64,000 bases of DNA, taken from positions 372,001-436,000 of the forward strand of contig QORU01000005.1 of assembly GCA_003574785.1 (NCBI GenBank), given 5' to 3'. Position 1 is the stretch's first letter. The number at the start of each line of letters is the position of its first letter. The stretch comes from Taklimakanibacter deserti (GTDB taxonomy: Bacteria > Pseudomonadota > Alphaproteobacteria > Rhizobiales > Aestuariivirgaceae). Position numbers and translations under genes: made by a program. The notes under the pieces are model-generated. The model had not been told where the DNA came from, ran no database searches, and worked only from the letters and a program-made list of their open reading frames with translations. Positions 7,515-17,917 of the stretch are shown here, one piece after another.

Positions 7515-8275
7515 CGGCGACCCCCGCGCATGCCCCGCTCTACGAGCTCAGCGACGTCACGCTGAGCTTCGGCAATGTCGTGGCCATCTCCGGCGTGACG
7601 CTCGATGTCCTTCCGGGCCAGGTCGTCGGCCTCGTCGGCGACAATGGCGCCGGCAAATCGACGCTGATGAAGGTCATGAACGGTTTTCATCGGCCGGGTT
7701 CCGGCGTCATGCGCTTCAAGGGAGAGGACGTGGCCTTCGCATCGCCCCGGGACGCGCGGCGCATCGGCATCGAAACGGTGTATCAGGATCTGGCGCTGAT
7801 CCCGGCGCTCAGCATCTGGCGCAATTTCTTTCTCGGCCGCGAACGGGCAGGCGGCATTCGGCCGTTCCGCTATCTCAAAAAGGACGAGATGCGCGAATTG
7901 TCGATATCGCGCCTGCGCGAGCTCGGCCTCACGCGGCTCAGGTCGCCCGATGAACCCGTCGACATCCTTTCCGGCGGCGAGCGCCAGGCCCTCGCCATCG
8001 CCCGGGCCCGCTTCTTCGGCGGCAGCCTGCTGTTGCTCGACGAACCGGCATCGGCGCTGTCGGTGAAGGAAACCGAGAAGGTGTCCGAGGCGATACACAA
8101 TGCCCGCAAGGACGGCATAGGCGTCGTCATCATCGATCACAACATTGCCCATGTGCACCGCATCTGCGACAAGATCGTCGTTCTCGAGAACGGCCGTGTG
8201 CTGAAGACGGTGGATCAGAGCGACGTGACCGCCGCGACCGTCGCCGACATGGTCGCGGGACGTCATAAGCTTTGA
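7511..8275 (+). CDS. ABC transporter ATP-binding protein (single-domain, FrcA-like)
   Basis: A 254-residue ATPase: Walker A GDNGAGKST at about 43-51, Q-loop YQDLAL, signature LSGGERQ, Walker B LLLLDEP and an H-loop-like IDHN. It is a single nucleotide-binding domain, unlike the tandem RbsA type, so it probably works as a homodimer, as FrcA does. The start overlaps the permease stop (ATGA). The longer frame upstream is a shadow of the permease gene. Confidence 0.93.
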   Translation: MTATPAHAPLYELSDVTLSFGNVVAISGVTLDVLPGQVVGLVGDNGAGKSTLMKVMNGFHRPGSGVMRFKGEDVAFASPRDARRIGIETVYQDLALIPALSIWRNFFLGRERAGGIRPFRYLKKDEMRELSISRLRELGLTRLRSPDEPVDILSGGERQALAIARARFFGGSLLLLDEPASALSVKETEKVSEAIHNARKDGIGVVIIDHNIAHVHRICDKIVVLENGRVLKTVDQSDVTAATVADMVAGRHKL

Positions 8276-8292
8276 AGCGACGGGCAGGGAAG

Positions 8293-9702
8293 ATGCAAAG
8301 AGCGGCAACCAGAGTGAACGAGCTTTCGGCCCTCGAGCTGCGCCGCATGATCTCACGCCGCGAAATCTCGCCGCGGGAGCTGGCTGCCGAATTCCTGCGC
8401 GCCATCCGCGCCGTCGATCCGAAAATCAGGTCCTATGTCACCGTCGATGACGCCATGACGCTCGCCATGGCGGAAGATGTCGAACGCCGTCTCGCTCAGG
8501 GCGAGGACCTGCCGCTTGCCGGCATACCCTATGCGCTCAAGGATCTCACCGACACGGCGGGCTTGCGCACCACCTATGGCTCGCGCGCGCGGCAACACAA
8601 CGTACCCCGCGCCGATGCCGCCGTTGCCAGCAGGCTCAAGGCCTCGGGCGGCATTTTGCTGGGCAAGACCAACACGCCCGAATTCGGCAACCGGGCGACC
8701 ACCGCCTTCGGGCTGTTCCCCGCGACCCTCAATCCCTGGCGGCTCGATCTCACCGCTGGCGGCTCGAGCGGCGGCTCGGCCGCGGCTGTGGCCGCCTGCC
8801 TCGCCGCTTTCGCGGGAGGATCGGACGGCGGCGGTTCCATCCGGATCCCCTCGAGCTGCTGCGGCGTCGTCGGCATCAAGGCCTCGCGCGGGCGCATATC
8901 GAACGCGCCCAATGCCAATCCCCGGGGCGGCCTCATCACCCATGGCCCGATCGCCCGCAGCGTGCGCGACGCCGCCCTGATGCTCGACGTGATGGCAGGG
9001 TATGAGCCTGGCGATCCCTTCTATGCGCCCCCGCATCCAGGCGGTTTTCTCGCCGCGGCCGACCAGAAGCCTGAACGATTGCGCATCGGCTTGTTGCTCA
9101 AGAGCGACAAGTGGATAGATCCGCAGGTCGTGAAGGCGGTGGAGGAAACGGCCTCTCTCCTGCGCTCGCTTGGGCACCATGTCGCGGAAGCGGATGTCGA
9201 TCTGACCGGGCTGGGCCCGCTGTTCCGCATCATGGCGGAGTCGGAAGGTGCCGCCAATGACGTCGATCCGTCGCACTACAGCGACGCCTATTCGGTATGG
9301 TGCCATGAACGCGGCTCCAAGCTCTCGGCGGTGGAATTCATCCGCGCGACGGAGGAGATGTTCCGCAGAAGCCGCGAGATCATCACCTCGGCCTTGGAGT
9401 GGGATGTGCTGCTGACGCCGACCGTCACGCTGCCGCCGCAGCCGGTCGCGACCTTCCTCGCAACCGTCGAGCGCGTCGCCGAGGACGATCTCGCTTACAT
9501 ACCTTTCACCTATCCCTTCAACATCACCGGCCAGCCGGCGATATCGCTTCCGCTCGGCTGGAGCACTGAAGAGACGCCGATCGGGGTCCAGTTCGTCGGT
9601 CCGCCTTTCGGCGAGGCGCGGCTTATTTCACTGGCGGCCGAGATCGAGGCCGCGGCTCCCTGGCAGTCGCGCTATCCCGCCACCATGGCGCGCCCGTCAT
9701 GA
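8293..9702 (+). CDS. Amidase-signature family hydrolase
   Basis: A 469-residue amidase. The Ser-cisSer-Lys triad is visible: K83 in PYALKD, cis-Ser 158 in GGSSGGSA and nucleophile Ser 182 in GGGSIRIP; the 24-residue spacing of the two Ser fits the family. It splits carboxamides or amino-acyl amides to acid plus ammonia or amine. I chose the ATG after an AGGGA stretch; a TTG at 8272 or GTG at 8314 are alternatives. It is fourth in the transporter operon and its stop overlaps the LacI gene start (ATGA), so it probably acts on the imported substrate. Confidence 0.9.
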   Translation: MQRAATRVNELSALELRRMISRREISPRELAAEFLRAIRAVDPKIRSYVTVDDAMTLAMAEDVERRLAQGEDLPLAGIPYALKDLTDTAGLRTTYGSRARQHNVPRADAAVASRLKASGGILLGKTNTPEFGNRATTAFGLFPATLNPWRLDLTAGGSSGGSAAAVAACLAAFAGGSDGGGSIRIPSSCCGVVGIKASRGRISNAPNANPRGGLITHGPIARSVRDAALMLDVMAGYEPGDPFYAPPHPGGFLAAADQKPERLRIGLLLKSDKWIDPQVVKAVEETASLLRSLGHHVAEADVDLTGLGPLFRIMAESEGAANDVDPSHYSDAYSVWCHERGSKLSAVEFIRATEEMFRRSREIITSALEWDVLLTPTVTLPPQPVATFLATVERVAEDDLAYIPFTYPFNITGQPAISLPLGWSTEETPIGVQFVGPPFGEARLISLAAEIEAAAPWQSRYPATMARPS

Positions 9703-10766
9703 GCAGGAGAAAGTCCGGGCATGGCGGCGGCGAGCGACCCCAACTGGCGCCGGCCGTCGTTACCGCAAACGATGTCGCGCGCCGGGCCGGTGTCTCGCTT
9801 TCGACCGTGTCGCGGACCTTCACCGAGGGTGCGAGCGTCTCCTCCGCCACCCGCAAGCTTGTGTCCGAGACCGCCAAGAGCTTGGGCTATAGGCCCAACA
9901 TCTTGGCGCGCAGCCTGATGACCAATCGCACCGAGCTCATCGGGCTCATCACCAGCGAGTTCGAGAACCCGATCTATCTCGAGATACTTAGCCAGTTCAT
10001 CACCTCGCTGCAGCGCCAAGGCCTCAGGCCGCTGGTCGTCAATCTCACCGAGGGCCTGCCGGCCAACGGCGCTCTCGGCATCCTGATGCAATACAAGGTC
10101 GATGGCGTGATCGTCGCCTCGTCAGGGCTGCATGCGGAATTCGCCAAGGCCTGCGCCGCCATGGGCCTGCCGCTGGTCCAGGCCTTTGGCCGCCCCGTCG
10201 GCGAGATCGCCGCGAACTCGGTCGGCGCCGACAATTATGCCGGCGGGCGGATTGCCGCCGAGCTGATGTGCCGCCACGGCTATCGCAAGCTCGCTTATCT
10301 CGGCGGTCCGGAAAATGCGACCTCGACGATCGACCGTCTCAAGGGTTTTCGCGAGCATCTCGAGCTTGCGGGTGCGAGCCTCGTGGACATGCGCTTCAGC
10401 CACGCATTCTCCTATCACGGCGGCCTCGAGGCCATGCGCGATATTCTCGGCGCCGGACATGTCGAAGCGGTATTCTGCGGCAATGATGTCATGGCCATGG
10501 GGGCGCTCGACGCTTGCCGCGAGGCGGGCATAGACGTTCCAGGGCAGATGGGCATCGTCGGCTTCGACGACATCCCGATGGCCGCGTGGGGCGGCTACAA
10601 TCTGACGACTATTCGGCAGCCGATCGGCGATATCGTCGCCACGGCGGTGGAGCTCATCGTCTCGCTCATCAGCGGGCCCAAGCGCGCGAGCGTGGCCCAG
10701 CTCTTTTCCTGCATGCCGGTCGAGCGCGGGACGCTGCGTCCGCTTGCACCCCATTCACATTCATAG
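9699..10766 (+). CDS. LacI-family transcriptional regulator
   Basis: A 355-residue regulator. The N-terminal helix-turn-helix (about 22-45: TANDVARRAGVSLSTVSR) is followed by the hinge RPNILARSLMTNRT and a periplasmic-binding-protein-like sensor domain with VGFDDIPMA near the C-terminus. The start overlaps the amidase stop. The two AAGCGCTT palindromes at the operon front are its likely operators, giving ligand-induced control of uptake and hydrolysis. Confidence 0.92.
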   Translation: MSRRKSGHGGGERPQLAPAVVTANDVARRAGVSLSTVSRTFTEGASVSSATRKLVSETAKSLGYRPNILARSLMTNRTELIGLITSEFENPIYLEILSQFITSLQRQGLRPLVVNLTEGLPANGALGILMQYKVDGVIVASSGLHAEFAKACAAMGLPLVQAFGRPVGEIAANSVGADNYAGGRIAAELMCRHGYRKLAYLGGPENATSTIDRLKGFREHLELAGASLVDMRFSHAFSYHGGLEAMRDILGAGHVEAVFCGNDVMAMGALDACREAGIDVPGQMGIVGFDDIPMAAWGGYNLTTIRQPIGDIVATAVELIVSLISGPKRASVAQLFSCMPVERGTLRPLAPHSHS

Positions 10767-10774
10767 GATCGAGA

Positions 10775-11518
10775 ATGACGGAAGACGGCAAAGTTGCAGT
10801 TGTGACGGGCGGCACGCGCGGCATAGGCGCTGCGATCGCTGGCGCCCTGGCCGAGCGCGGCGTCAGGCTGGTGCTCAATGGCCGTGGCCGCGACCCTGAG
10901 GTCGATTCTCTGCTTGACGATCTCAGGGCCATCACCCGGACCGAATTGGTACTGGGCAATGCGGCATCGCCCGACACGGCGGCCATGATGGTCGAGCATG
11001 CGCTGAAGCATTTCGGCCGCGTCGACTATGTCGTCGCCGCGGCAGGCGGCGCCTATCCGGGGACGATCCTCGATCTTTCCGAGGAGACCTGGCTCGATGC
11101 GTTCCGCGTGCATGTCCATGCGGTGTTTCATCTGTTCAAGGCGGCCCACGCAGCGCTGGCCCGTGAAGGCGGCGGATTCCTCATGATCGGCTCCGCCGCA
11201 GGCCTGCGCGGCTGCCCGGCCTCGATCGCCTATCAGACGGTCAAGGGCGCGCTCCCGCCCATGGCCCGCGCCTTGGCTCGCGACCATGGCCACGAGAACA
11301 TCCGCGTCAATGCGATACTGCCCGGCATCATCCGCACCCGCTTCCATGCCGCCATGACGCGCGAGGCCGAACGCAACAATCTCGACAACCGCATCCCGCT
11401 GCACCGTTTCGGATCGTCGGAAGATGTCGCCTCGGCAGCGCTCGAACTGCTGACCAACCGTTTCATCACCGGCGAGACCCTGGTGATCGACGGCGGCATG
11501 TCCATGCGCATGGTGTGA
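10775..11518 (+). CDS. Short-chain dehydrogenase/reductase
   Basis: A 247-residue classical SDR. The cofactor motif TGGTRGIG is at about 11-18, the catalytic Ser is in MIGSAAG, the YxxxK motif is AYQTVKG, and the C-terminus has IDGGMSMRMV. An Arg after the first Gly pair hints at NADP(H), but that is inference. It starts eight bases after the LacI gene and closes the operon, so it probably oxidises or reduces a breakdown product. In-frame sequence upstream belongs to another frame of the LacI gene. Confidence 0.9.
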   Translation: MTEDGKVAVVTGGTRGIGAAIAGALAERGVRLVLNGRGRDPEVDSLLDDLRAITRTELVLGNAASPDTAAMMVEHALKHFGRVDYVVAAAGGAYPGTILDLSEETWLDAFRVHVHAVFHLFKAAHAALAREGGGFLMIGSAAGLRGCPASIAYQTVKGALPPMARALARDHGHENIRVNAILPGIIRTRFHAAMTREAERNNLDNRIPLHRFGSSEDVASAALELLTNRFITGETLVIDGGMSMRMV

Positions 11519-11635
11519 TTGTTGTTTGCTCCTAATCCGCTGTGTACAAGTAGCAACAGCGTATCGTTCACTCCACGACCTACTGAGAGCGCGCAATCTC
11601 CAAAGCTTGTACTGTCCCGGAGGGATGAAAGAACA

Positions 11636-11812
11636 ATGGAAGGCGGAAACTCAGGGAGACTGATTGGACTGGTAATCTTCATCGCCCTCAGCGTTGTCGT
11701 AATTTATTTCGTTAAACGCTCGGAGTGGCGGAAGAAACAGCAAGCGGGCGAATTTTCGGCAAAGCCAAAAGTGACAGAAATCCTCAAATCGCTCTTTACA
11801 CCGAAGAAATAG
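11636..11812 (+). CDS. Small single-pass membrane protein, unknown
   Basis: A 58-residue product: short polar start (MEGGNSG), one strong membrane helix (RLIGLVIFIALSVVVIYFV, about 8-26), then a basic tail ending TPKK. GGAGG lies about 12 bp upstream, rather far. Base composition is visibly less GC-rich than the neighbours, suggesting recent arrival or relaxed selection. It stands alone between the SDR stop and the convergent yggS. I recognise no family; it may be a real small protein or a chance ORF. Confidence 0.45.
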   Translation: MEGGNSGRLIGLVIFIALSVVVIYFVKRSEWRKKQQAGEFSAKPKVTEILKSLFTPKK

Positions 11813-11872
11813 CGCACGACGTATCCTGTCGGGCGATCTCCCATAGCATGTATTGCCCTGGCCTTTATGCGC

Positions 11873-12577
11873 CTAGGCGATCTTCTTGTGGCGCTCGCCG
11901 AAGATCGCGGAGCCGACGCGCACATGGGTGGCGCCGAAGCGGATGGCGGTCTCGAAATCGGCGCTCATCCCCATGCTCAGGCCCTTGAGGCCGTTGCGCT
12001 TGGCGATGGTCTCGAGCAGCGCGAAATGCAGCGCCGGCTCGTCATCGGCGGGCGGGATGCACATCAGCCCGGCAATGCTGAGCCCATAGGTCGAACGGCA
12101 GGAGGCGATGAAACGATCGGCCTCGCGCGGCGCGATCCCGGCCTTCTGCTCCTCTCCGCCGGTGTTGATCTCGACGAAGAGCTCCGGGTGCCGGCCCTGG
12201 CGCTGGATTTCGTCCGCCAGCACGCGCGCCAGCTTCTCGCGGTCGAGCGACTGGATGCAGTCGAACAGCGCCACCGCCTCCTGGGCCTTGTTGGACTGCA
12301 AGGGACCGATCAGATGCAGCTTGATGCCGGAATGACGGGCTCGGAGCTCCGGCCATTTGGCCTTGCTCTCCTGGACACGGTTCTCGCCGAAAACGCGCTG
12401 GCCGGCGTCGATGACGGGCTCGATGGCCGCAGCGTCAAAGGTCTTGCTGACGGCGACGAGAGTGATGTCCTGGGCCATCCGGCCGGCTTCGATGGCGGCC
12501 TCGGCGATGCGCTGGCGCACCTGGGTGAGGCCGGCATGGGCGGTTTCGACGTCGAGATGGGCGGGATGGCGGCTCAT
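11873..12577 (-). CDS. yggS: YggS family PLP-homeostasis protein
   Basis: A 234-residue alanine-racemase-fold protein. The PLP Lys is K45 in LVAVSK, followed by FGENRVQE, HLIGPLQSNK, LFVEINTG, LSMGMSADFE and VRVGSAIFG. These proteins bind PLP and buffer its pool without clear catalytic activity. The length is normal. It diverges from leuS with a 92-bp gap. Confidence 0.93.
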   Translation of the reverse strand: MSRHPAHLDVETAHAGLTQVRQRIAEAAIEAGRMAQDITLVAVSKTFDAAAIEPVIDAGQRVFGENRVQESKAKWPELRARHSGIKLHLIGPLQSNKAQEAVALFDCIQSLDREKLARVLADEIQRQGRHPELFVEINTGGEEQKAGIAPREADRFIASCRSTYGLSIAGLMCIPPADDEPALHFALLETIAKRNGLKGLSMGMSADFETAIRFGATHVRVGSAIFGERHKKIA

Positions 12578-12669
12578 GGGCCTCGCCTATACGCGGCTTG
12601 CGGGGCTTTGCAAGTGCGTCTAAACGCATCGTGGCCGGGCCTCAGGCCCGTTAACCGAATGGACCCGAC

Positions 12670-15270
12670 GTGACGACCGATCGCTACAATCCGCGCGAAA
12701 CCGAGCCGCGCTGGCAAAAAGTCTGGACTGACAGGCGCAGCTTCGAAGCGCGCCACGATCCGTCGCGGCCCAAATATTACGTGCTCGAAATGTTTCCCTA
12801 CCCCTCGGGCCGCATCCATATGGGCCATGTGCGGAACTACACGATGGGCGATGTCATCGCCCGGTTCCGCAAGGCGCGGGGCTACAACGTCCTCCATCCG
12901 ATGGGCTGGGACGCCTTCGGCATGCCGGCCGAGAATGCCGCCATCGAGCGCGGCGTCCATCCCAAGGCCTGGACCTACGACAATATCGCCGCCATGCGCG
13001 GCCAGCTCAAATCCTTAGGGTTGGCCTTCGACTGGAGCCGCGAATTCGCGACCTGCGATCCAGCCTACTACCGGCACGAGCAGGAGATGTTCGTCGATTT
13101 TCTGAAGGCCGGACTCGTCGAGCGCAAGGTCTCCATGGTCAATTGGGATCCGGTCGACCAGACGGTGCTCGCCAATGAGCAGGTGATCGACGGCCGCGGC
13201 TGGCGCTCGGGCGCCGTCGTCGAGAAACGCGAGCTCGCCCAGTGGTTCCTGAAGATCTCGGATTTCTCCGAAGAGCTGCTGACCGCGCTCGACGGCCTCG
13301 AAAGCTGGCCCGAGAAGGTCCGGCTGATGCAGGCCAACTGGATCGGCCGGTCGGAGGGCATGCGCTTCTCCTTCACCCTCGAAGACGAGAACGGCAAGGC
13401 TCTGCCCGACAAGCTCGCCGTCTATACGACACGCCATGACACGATCTTCGGCGCGAGCTTCTGCGCGCTCTCGGCCGATCACTCGCTCGTCCGCACGCTC
13501 GAGCCCGAAATTCCGGGACTCGCCGAATTCCGCCGCGAGGTGGCGGCGCTGGGCACCAGCGAGGAATCGATCGAACGTGCCGAGAAGAAGGGTTTCCCGC
13601 TCAAGCTCTATGCCCGCCATCCCTTCCGCAAGGACGTCAGGCTGCCGGTCTATGCCGCCAATTTCGTGCTGATGGGCTATGGCGAAGGGGCCATTTTCGG
13701 CTGCCCCGCGCATGACCAGCGCGACCTCGACTTCGCGCGCAAGTATGGCTTGCCCGTCATACCGGTGGTAGCGCCGAACGGAACGGACCCGTCACAATTC
13801 GTCGTCGGCAATGAAGCCTTCCTCGAGAAGGAAGGCGACCAGACGGTCATGATCAATTCCGACTTCCTCGACGGGATGACCGTGCCGGAGGCCAAGGAGG
13901 CCATTGCCCGGCGCATGGAGGCCCTGGGCATCGGCGAGCGTAAGGTGAATTACCGCCTGCGCGACTGGGGCGTCTCGCGCCAGCGCTATTGGGGCTGCCC
14001 GATCCCGGTCATCCATTGCGCCAAATGCGGCGTCGTGCCGGTGCCGAAGCAGGACCTGCCGGTGACGCTGCCCGAGGACGTTACCTTCGACAGGCCGGGC
14101 AATCCGCTGATCCATCATCCGACCTGGAAGTCGACGACCTGTCCGACCTGCGGTGGTGCCGCCCAGCGCGAGACCGACACTTTCGACACCTTCATCGATT
14201 CCTCCTGGTACTTCGCCCGTTTCTGCTCGCCCGATGCCAAAGTGCCGGTCGATCGCGCGGAAGCGAAATACTGGATGCCGGTCGATCAATATATCGGCGG
14301 GGTCGAGCATGCCATACTGCATCTGCTCTATTCGCGCTTCTATGCCCGCGCCATGACGCTGACGGGCCACCTCGATCTCAAGGAGCCTTTCGCCAGCCTG
14401 TTCACGCAGGGCATGGTGGTGCACGAGACCTACCACACCGAGGGCGGCGAGTGGGTCCTGCCCGCCGAGGTTGCGCGCTTGGGTGAGGGCTATGTGCGTA
14501 TCGCGACCGGCGAAACGATCCTGACCGGCGGCATCGAGAAGATGTCCAAGTCGAAGAAGAACGTCGTCGATCCCGAGACCATCATCGAGCGCTACGGCGC
14601 CGATACGGCGCGCTGGTTCGTGCTCTCCGACACGCCGCCCGAGCGCGACATCGAGTGGACCGAGAACGGCGTCGAAGGCGCCTGGCGCTTCACCCAGCGC
14701 ATCTGGCGCCTTGTTGCGGATGTGCAACAAAAGGGCGCGGAGAAGGATTTCCCTTCCGCCATCTCCGCCGATGCGCTGGACTTGCGCCGCGCCACCCACC
14801 GCACGATCGCGGCGGTGAGCGAGGATCTGGGAGCCTTGCGCTTCAACCGCGGCATCGCGCGCATCTACGAGCTCGCCAATGCGCTGGCCGCGGCGTTGCA
14901 GAAGAATGACCGCTCGGACGGGATGGCCGCGGCGATCCGGGAAGCGGGCGAGACCTTCGTCATCCTGATCGCGCCGATGATGCCGCATCTGGCCGAGGAA
15001 TGCTGGCGGGTGCTGGGCCATTCGAGCCTGGTGGTCGACCAGTCCTGGCCCAAGGCCGAGCCGGCGCTGGTGACCTCGGATGAGGTGACCATTGCCGTCC
15101 AGGTCAACGGCAAGCGGCGCGACGAAATTCGCTTGCCGAAAGGCCTGAGCCAAGCGAAAGTGGAGACGGCCGTCCTGGCGCTGGAGAATGTCAAGCGCGC
15201 CCTCGACGGCAAGCCGGTAAGGAAGGTTATCGTGGTGACGGATCGTATAGCCAATGTGGTGAGCGGCTGA
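12670..15270 (+). CDS. leuS: Leucyl-tRNA synthetase
   Basis: An 866-residue class Ia synthetase from a GTG start. The HIGH variant is HMGH (about 50-53) after PYPSGRI, KMSKS is at about 624-628, and between them are the CP1 editing region and the [10 protein letters not shown] zinc-ribbon stretch. It charges tRNA-Leu; one isoacceptor gene lies at the far end of this window. It is first of the leuS-lptE-holA cluster, with three bases between leuS and lptE. A long ORF on the other strand is a codon-bias shadow. Confidence 0.97.
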   Translation: MTTDRYNPRETEPRWQKVWTDRRSFEARHDPSRPKYYVLEMFPYPSGRIHMGHVRNYTMGDVIARFRKARGYNVLHPMGWDAFGMPAENAAIERGVHPKAWTYDNIAAMRGQLKSLGLAFDWSREFATCDPAYYRHEQEMFVDFLKAGLVERKVSMVNWDPVDQTVLANEQVIDGRGWRSGAVVEKRELAQWFLKISDFSEELLTALDGLESWPEKVRLMQANWIGRSEGMRFSFTLEDENGKALPDKLAVYTTRHDTIFGASFCALSADHSLVRTLEPEIPGLAEFRREVAALGTSEESIERAEKKGFPLKLYARHPFRKDVRLPVYAANFVLMGYGEGAIFGCPAHDQRDLDFARKYGLPVIPVVAPNGTDPSQFVVGNEAFLEKEGDQTVMINSDFLDGMTVPEAKEAIARRMEALGIGERKVNYRLRDWGVSRQRYWGCPIPVIHCAKCGVVPVPKQDLPVTLPEDVTFDRPGNPLIHHPTWKSTTCPTCGGAAQRETDTFDTFIDSSWYFARFCSPDAKVPVDRAEAKYWMPVDQYIGGVEHAILHLLYSRFYARAMTLTGHLDLKEPFASLFTQGMVVHETYHTEGGEWVLPAEVARLGEGYVRIATGETILTGGIEKMSKSKKNVVDPETIIERYGADTARWFVLSDTPPERDIEWTENGVEGAWRFTQRIWRLVADVQQKGAEKDFPSAISADALDLRRATHRTIAAVSEDLGALRFNRGIARIYELANALAAALQKNDRSDGMAAAIREAGETFVILIAPMMPHLAEECWRVLGHSSLVVDQSWPKAEPALVTSDEVTIAVQVNGKRRDEIRLPKGLSQAKVETAVLALENVKRALDGKPVRKVIVVTDRIANVVSG

Positions 15271-15273
15271 GCC

Positions 15274-15792
15274 ATGCGAAACTGGCGCTTTCTCGCTGTC
15301 GTTCCTCTGCTGCTCCTGCTCGCGGCCTGCGGCTTCCGTCCGCTCTATGGCACAGGCGACGCCACTACGCCTGGCGTCGCCCAGGATCTGGCCTCGGTCG
15401 CCATTGCCGAGCCGCAGAACCGCTTGCTCCAGCTCATCCGCAACGATCTCCTCTCCACCATGCGGCCGGCCGGCACCGCCGAGCCTGACCGCTACCGGCT
15501 CGATATCGAGGCGACCGCCTCGGATGAAAAGTCGATCGAGGATTCGTCCAATTCGCGCCGGGCGCGCCGGTCGACCCTGCGCGTCAACGCGAGCTTCGCG
15601 CTGAAGGAGCTGTCCGGCGGCGGCAAGACCATCTATCAGGGCCGCACTTTCTCCTTTGTCTCTTATGACGAAGTCAACCAGTCCTTCGCCGACATGCAGG
15701 CGCGCACCACGGCCGTGGAGCGCGGCGCCCGCGAGGTCGCCATCGACATCCGCACCCGGCTCGCGGCGCATTTCGCCACCGCCCGTAACTAG
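15274..15792 (+). CDS. lptE: LPS-assembly lipoprotein LptE
   Basis: A 172-residue lipoprotein. A short signal peptide ends in the lipobox LLAACG with Cys 19 as lipidation site; the next residues GFRPLYG are a hallmark of alphaproteobacterial LptE. It plugs LptD in the outer membrane and helps insert LPS. Placement between leuS and holA is the usual order. Confidence 0.92.
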   Translation: MRNWRFLAVVPLLLLLAACGFRPLYGTGDATTPGVAQDLASVAIAEPQNRLLQLIRNDLLSTMRPAGTAEPDRYRLDIEATASDEKSIEDSSNSRRARRSTLRVNASFALKELSGGGKTIYQGRTFSFVSYDEVNQSFADMQARTTAVERGAREVAIDIRTRLAAHFATARN

Positions 15793-15814
15793 CATCGGCC
15801 AGAAAGGCTGATTG

Positions 15815-16864
15815 ATGGCTATCCTGAAGTGGACCGGCATTGACGCTTTCCTGCGCCGCGACGCCGAGAAGACCATCGCCGTCCTGATCTATGGCCCCGA
15901 CGGCGGCACGGTGCGCGAGCGCGCCCGCCAGCTCGTCATCTCGGTTGCCGGGAGCCTCGATGATCCCTTTGCCGTCATGCGTCTGGACGATGCCACCCTC
16001 GCCGCCGATGCGGCCCGGCTGGTCGACGAGGCGCAAGCCTTGTCCTTCGGCGGCGGCCGCCGGGTCGTCTGGGTCGAGAACGCCGCCTCGGGTTTCCTCA
16101 AGGCGATTCCGCTCGTGGCGCAAGGCCGGCCCGGCAATCTCATCGTCGCCGAGGCCGGCGCGCTCGCCAAATCGGCGGGCCTGCGCAGCCTGTTCGAGCC
16201 CGCCGCGAATTTGTGGATTGTGCCTTGCTATGAGGATTCGGCCATCGATCTCGAGCGCCTCATTGCCGAGGAGCTCGACGCCAAGGGCCTCGCCACCGAC
16301 ATGGAAGTGCGCCAGGCGCTGGTCGACCTCCTGGGCGCCGACCGGCGCATGTCGCGCCAGGAGCTCGCCAAGCTCGCCCTCTATTGCCATGGCAAGACGC
16401 ATGTGACGCTCGCCGATGTCGAGGCGGTCTGCGGCGATGTGGCTGAATTGTCCGCCGACGATCTTCTCAACGCGGTGTTCGACGGCGCCATTGCCGATGC
16501 CGACGACGCCTTCACCCGCCTGCGCGATTCGGGGCTTTCGGGCTCGGGCCTCCTCGCCATGGCGGCGAGCCATGCCGCCCGCCTCACCCGCTTGCGCGTC
16601 GATGTCGAGCGCAATGGCCGCACGCCTGAAATGGCGGTGCGCCAAGCGCGTCCGCCGGTGTTCTTCAAGCAGCAGCCAGCGGTGCAGCGGCAAGTGGCGC
16701 TGTGGGACGGGGAAACGCTGCTTCAGGCATCGGAGCTCCTGGGCCGCGCCACCCGCGACACCCGCACCACGACGCTTTCGCCGCTCAACGATCAGATCAC
16801 CCACCGCGCCTTCCTGTCGCTGGCGCGCCTCGCGCTGCAGCGGCGGCACAGCGCCCGGGATTAG
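15815..16864 (+). CDS. holA: DNA polymerase III subunit delta
   Basis: A 349-residue clamp-loader subunit. It shows the N-terminal LIYGPDGGTVRERA, the central FGGGRRVVWVENA and the late LSADDLLNAVFDGAIADAD segments typical of HolA. It opens the beta clamp together with the gamma/tau complex. I chose the ATG over a TTG one codon upstream. It is convergent with parB; a repeat hairpin lies between the two stops. Confidence 0.93.
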   Translation: MAILKWTGIDAFLRRDAEKTIAVLIYGPDGGTVRERARQLVISVAGSLDDPFAVMRLDDATLAADAARLVDEAQALSFGGGRRVVWVENAASGFLKAIPLVAQGRPGNLIVAEAGALAKSAGLRSLFEPAANLWIVPCYEDSAIDLERLIAEELDAKGLATDMEVRQALVDLLGADRRMSRQELAKLALYCHGKTHVTLADVEAVCGDVAELSADDLLNAVFDGAIADADDAFTRLRDSGLSGSGLLAMAASHAARLTRLRVDVERNGRTPEMAVRQARPPVFFKQQPAVQRQVALWDGETLLQASELLGRATRDTRTTTLSPLNDQITHRAFLSLARLALQRRHSARD

Positions 16865-16907
16865 TCAGTAGGCTGATCGAGATAATCTGTGTGCAGACGA
16901 TGCGCTG

Positions 16908-16934
16908 GATGGTCGGGTCAAGCCCGGCCACAAG
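16908..16934. repeat. Copy of the GGCCGGGTCAAGCCCGGCC repeat core
   Basis: The 27 bp match 2765-2791 with a single base change. They fold as an 8-bp stem (one G-T pair) with a TCAAG loop, between the convergent stops of holA and parB, so it could act as a bidirectional transcription barrier. Confidence 0.65.
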
Positions 16935-17813
<879 letters not shown>

Positions 17814-17876
17814 TTCCGCCGCCTCACGAAGCCCTTCCTGCCCGACGTTCCGGCCGGGATAGCGCGAATCAAAATG

Positions 17877-17892
17877 TTAACAAGACCTTAAC
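17877..17892. promoter_or_regulatory. CtrA-like box between parA and parB
   Basis: TTAA (17877-17880), seven bases, then TTAAC (17888-17892): the full TTAA-N7-TTAAC pattern of the cell-cycle regulator CtrA, 64 bp upstream of parB. Two GANTC methylation sites flank it (17866-17870 and 17911-17915). Confidence 0.5.
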
Positions 17893-17917
17893 AGAATTCG
17901 TTGCGGTAGCGAATCAG

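Noticed and set aside
13792..15876. 694-codon frame opposite leuS, lptE and the start of holA
   Set aside because: Covers three well-supported genes in antisense with no recognisable domain.
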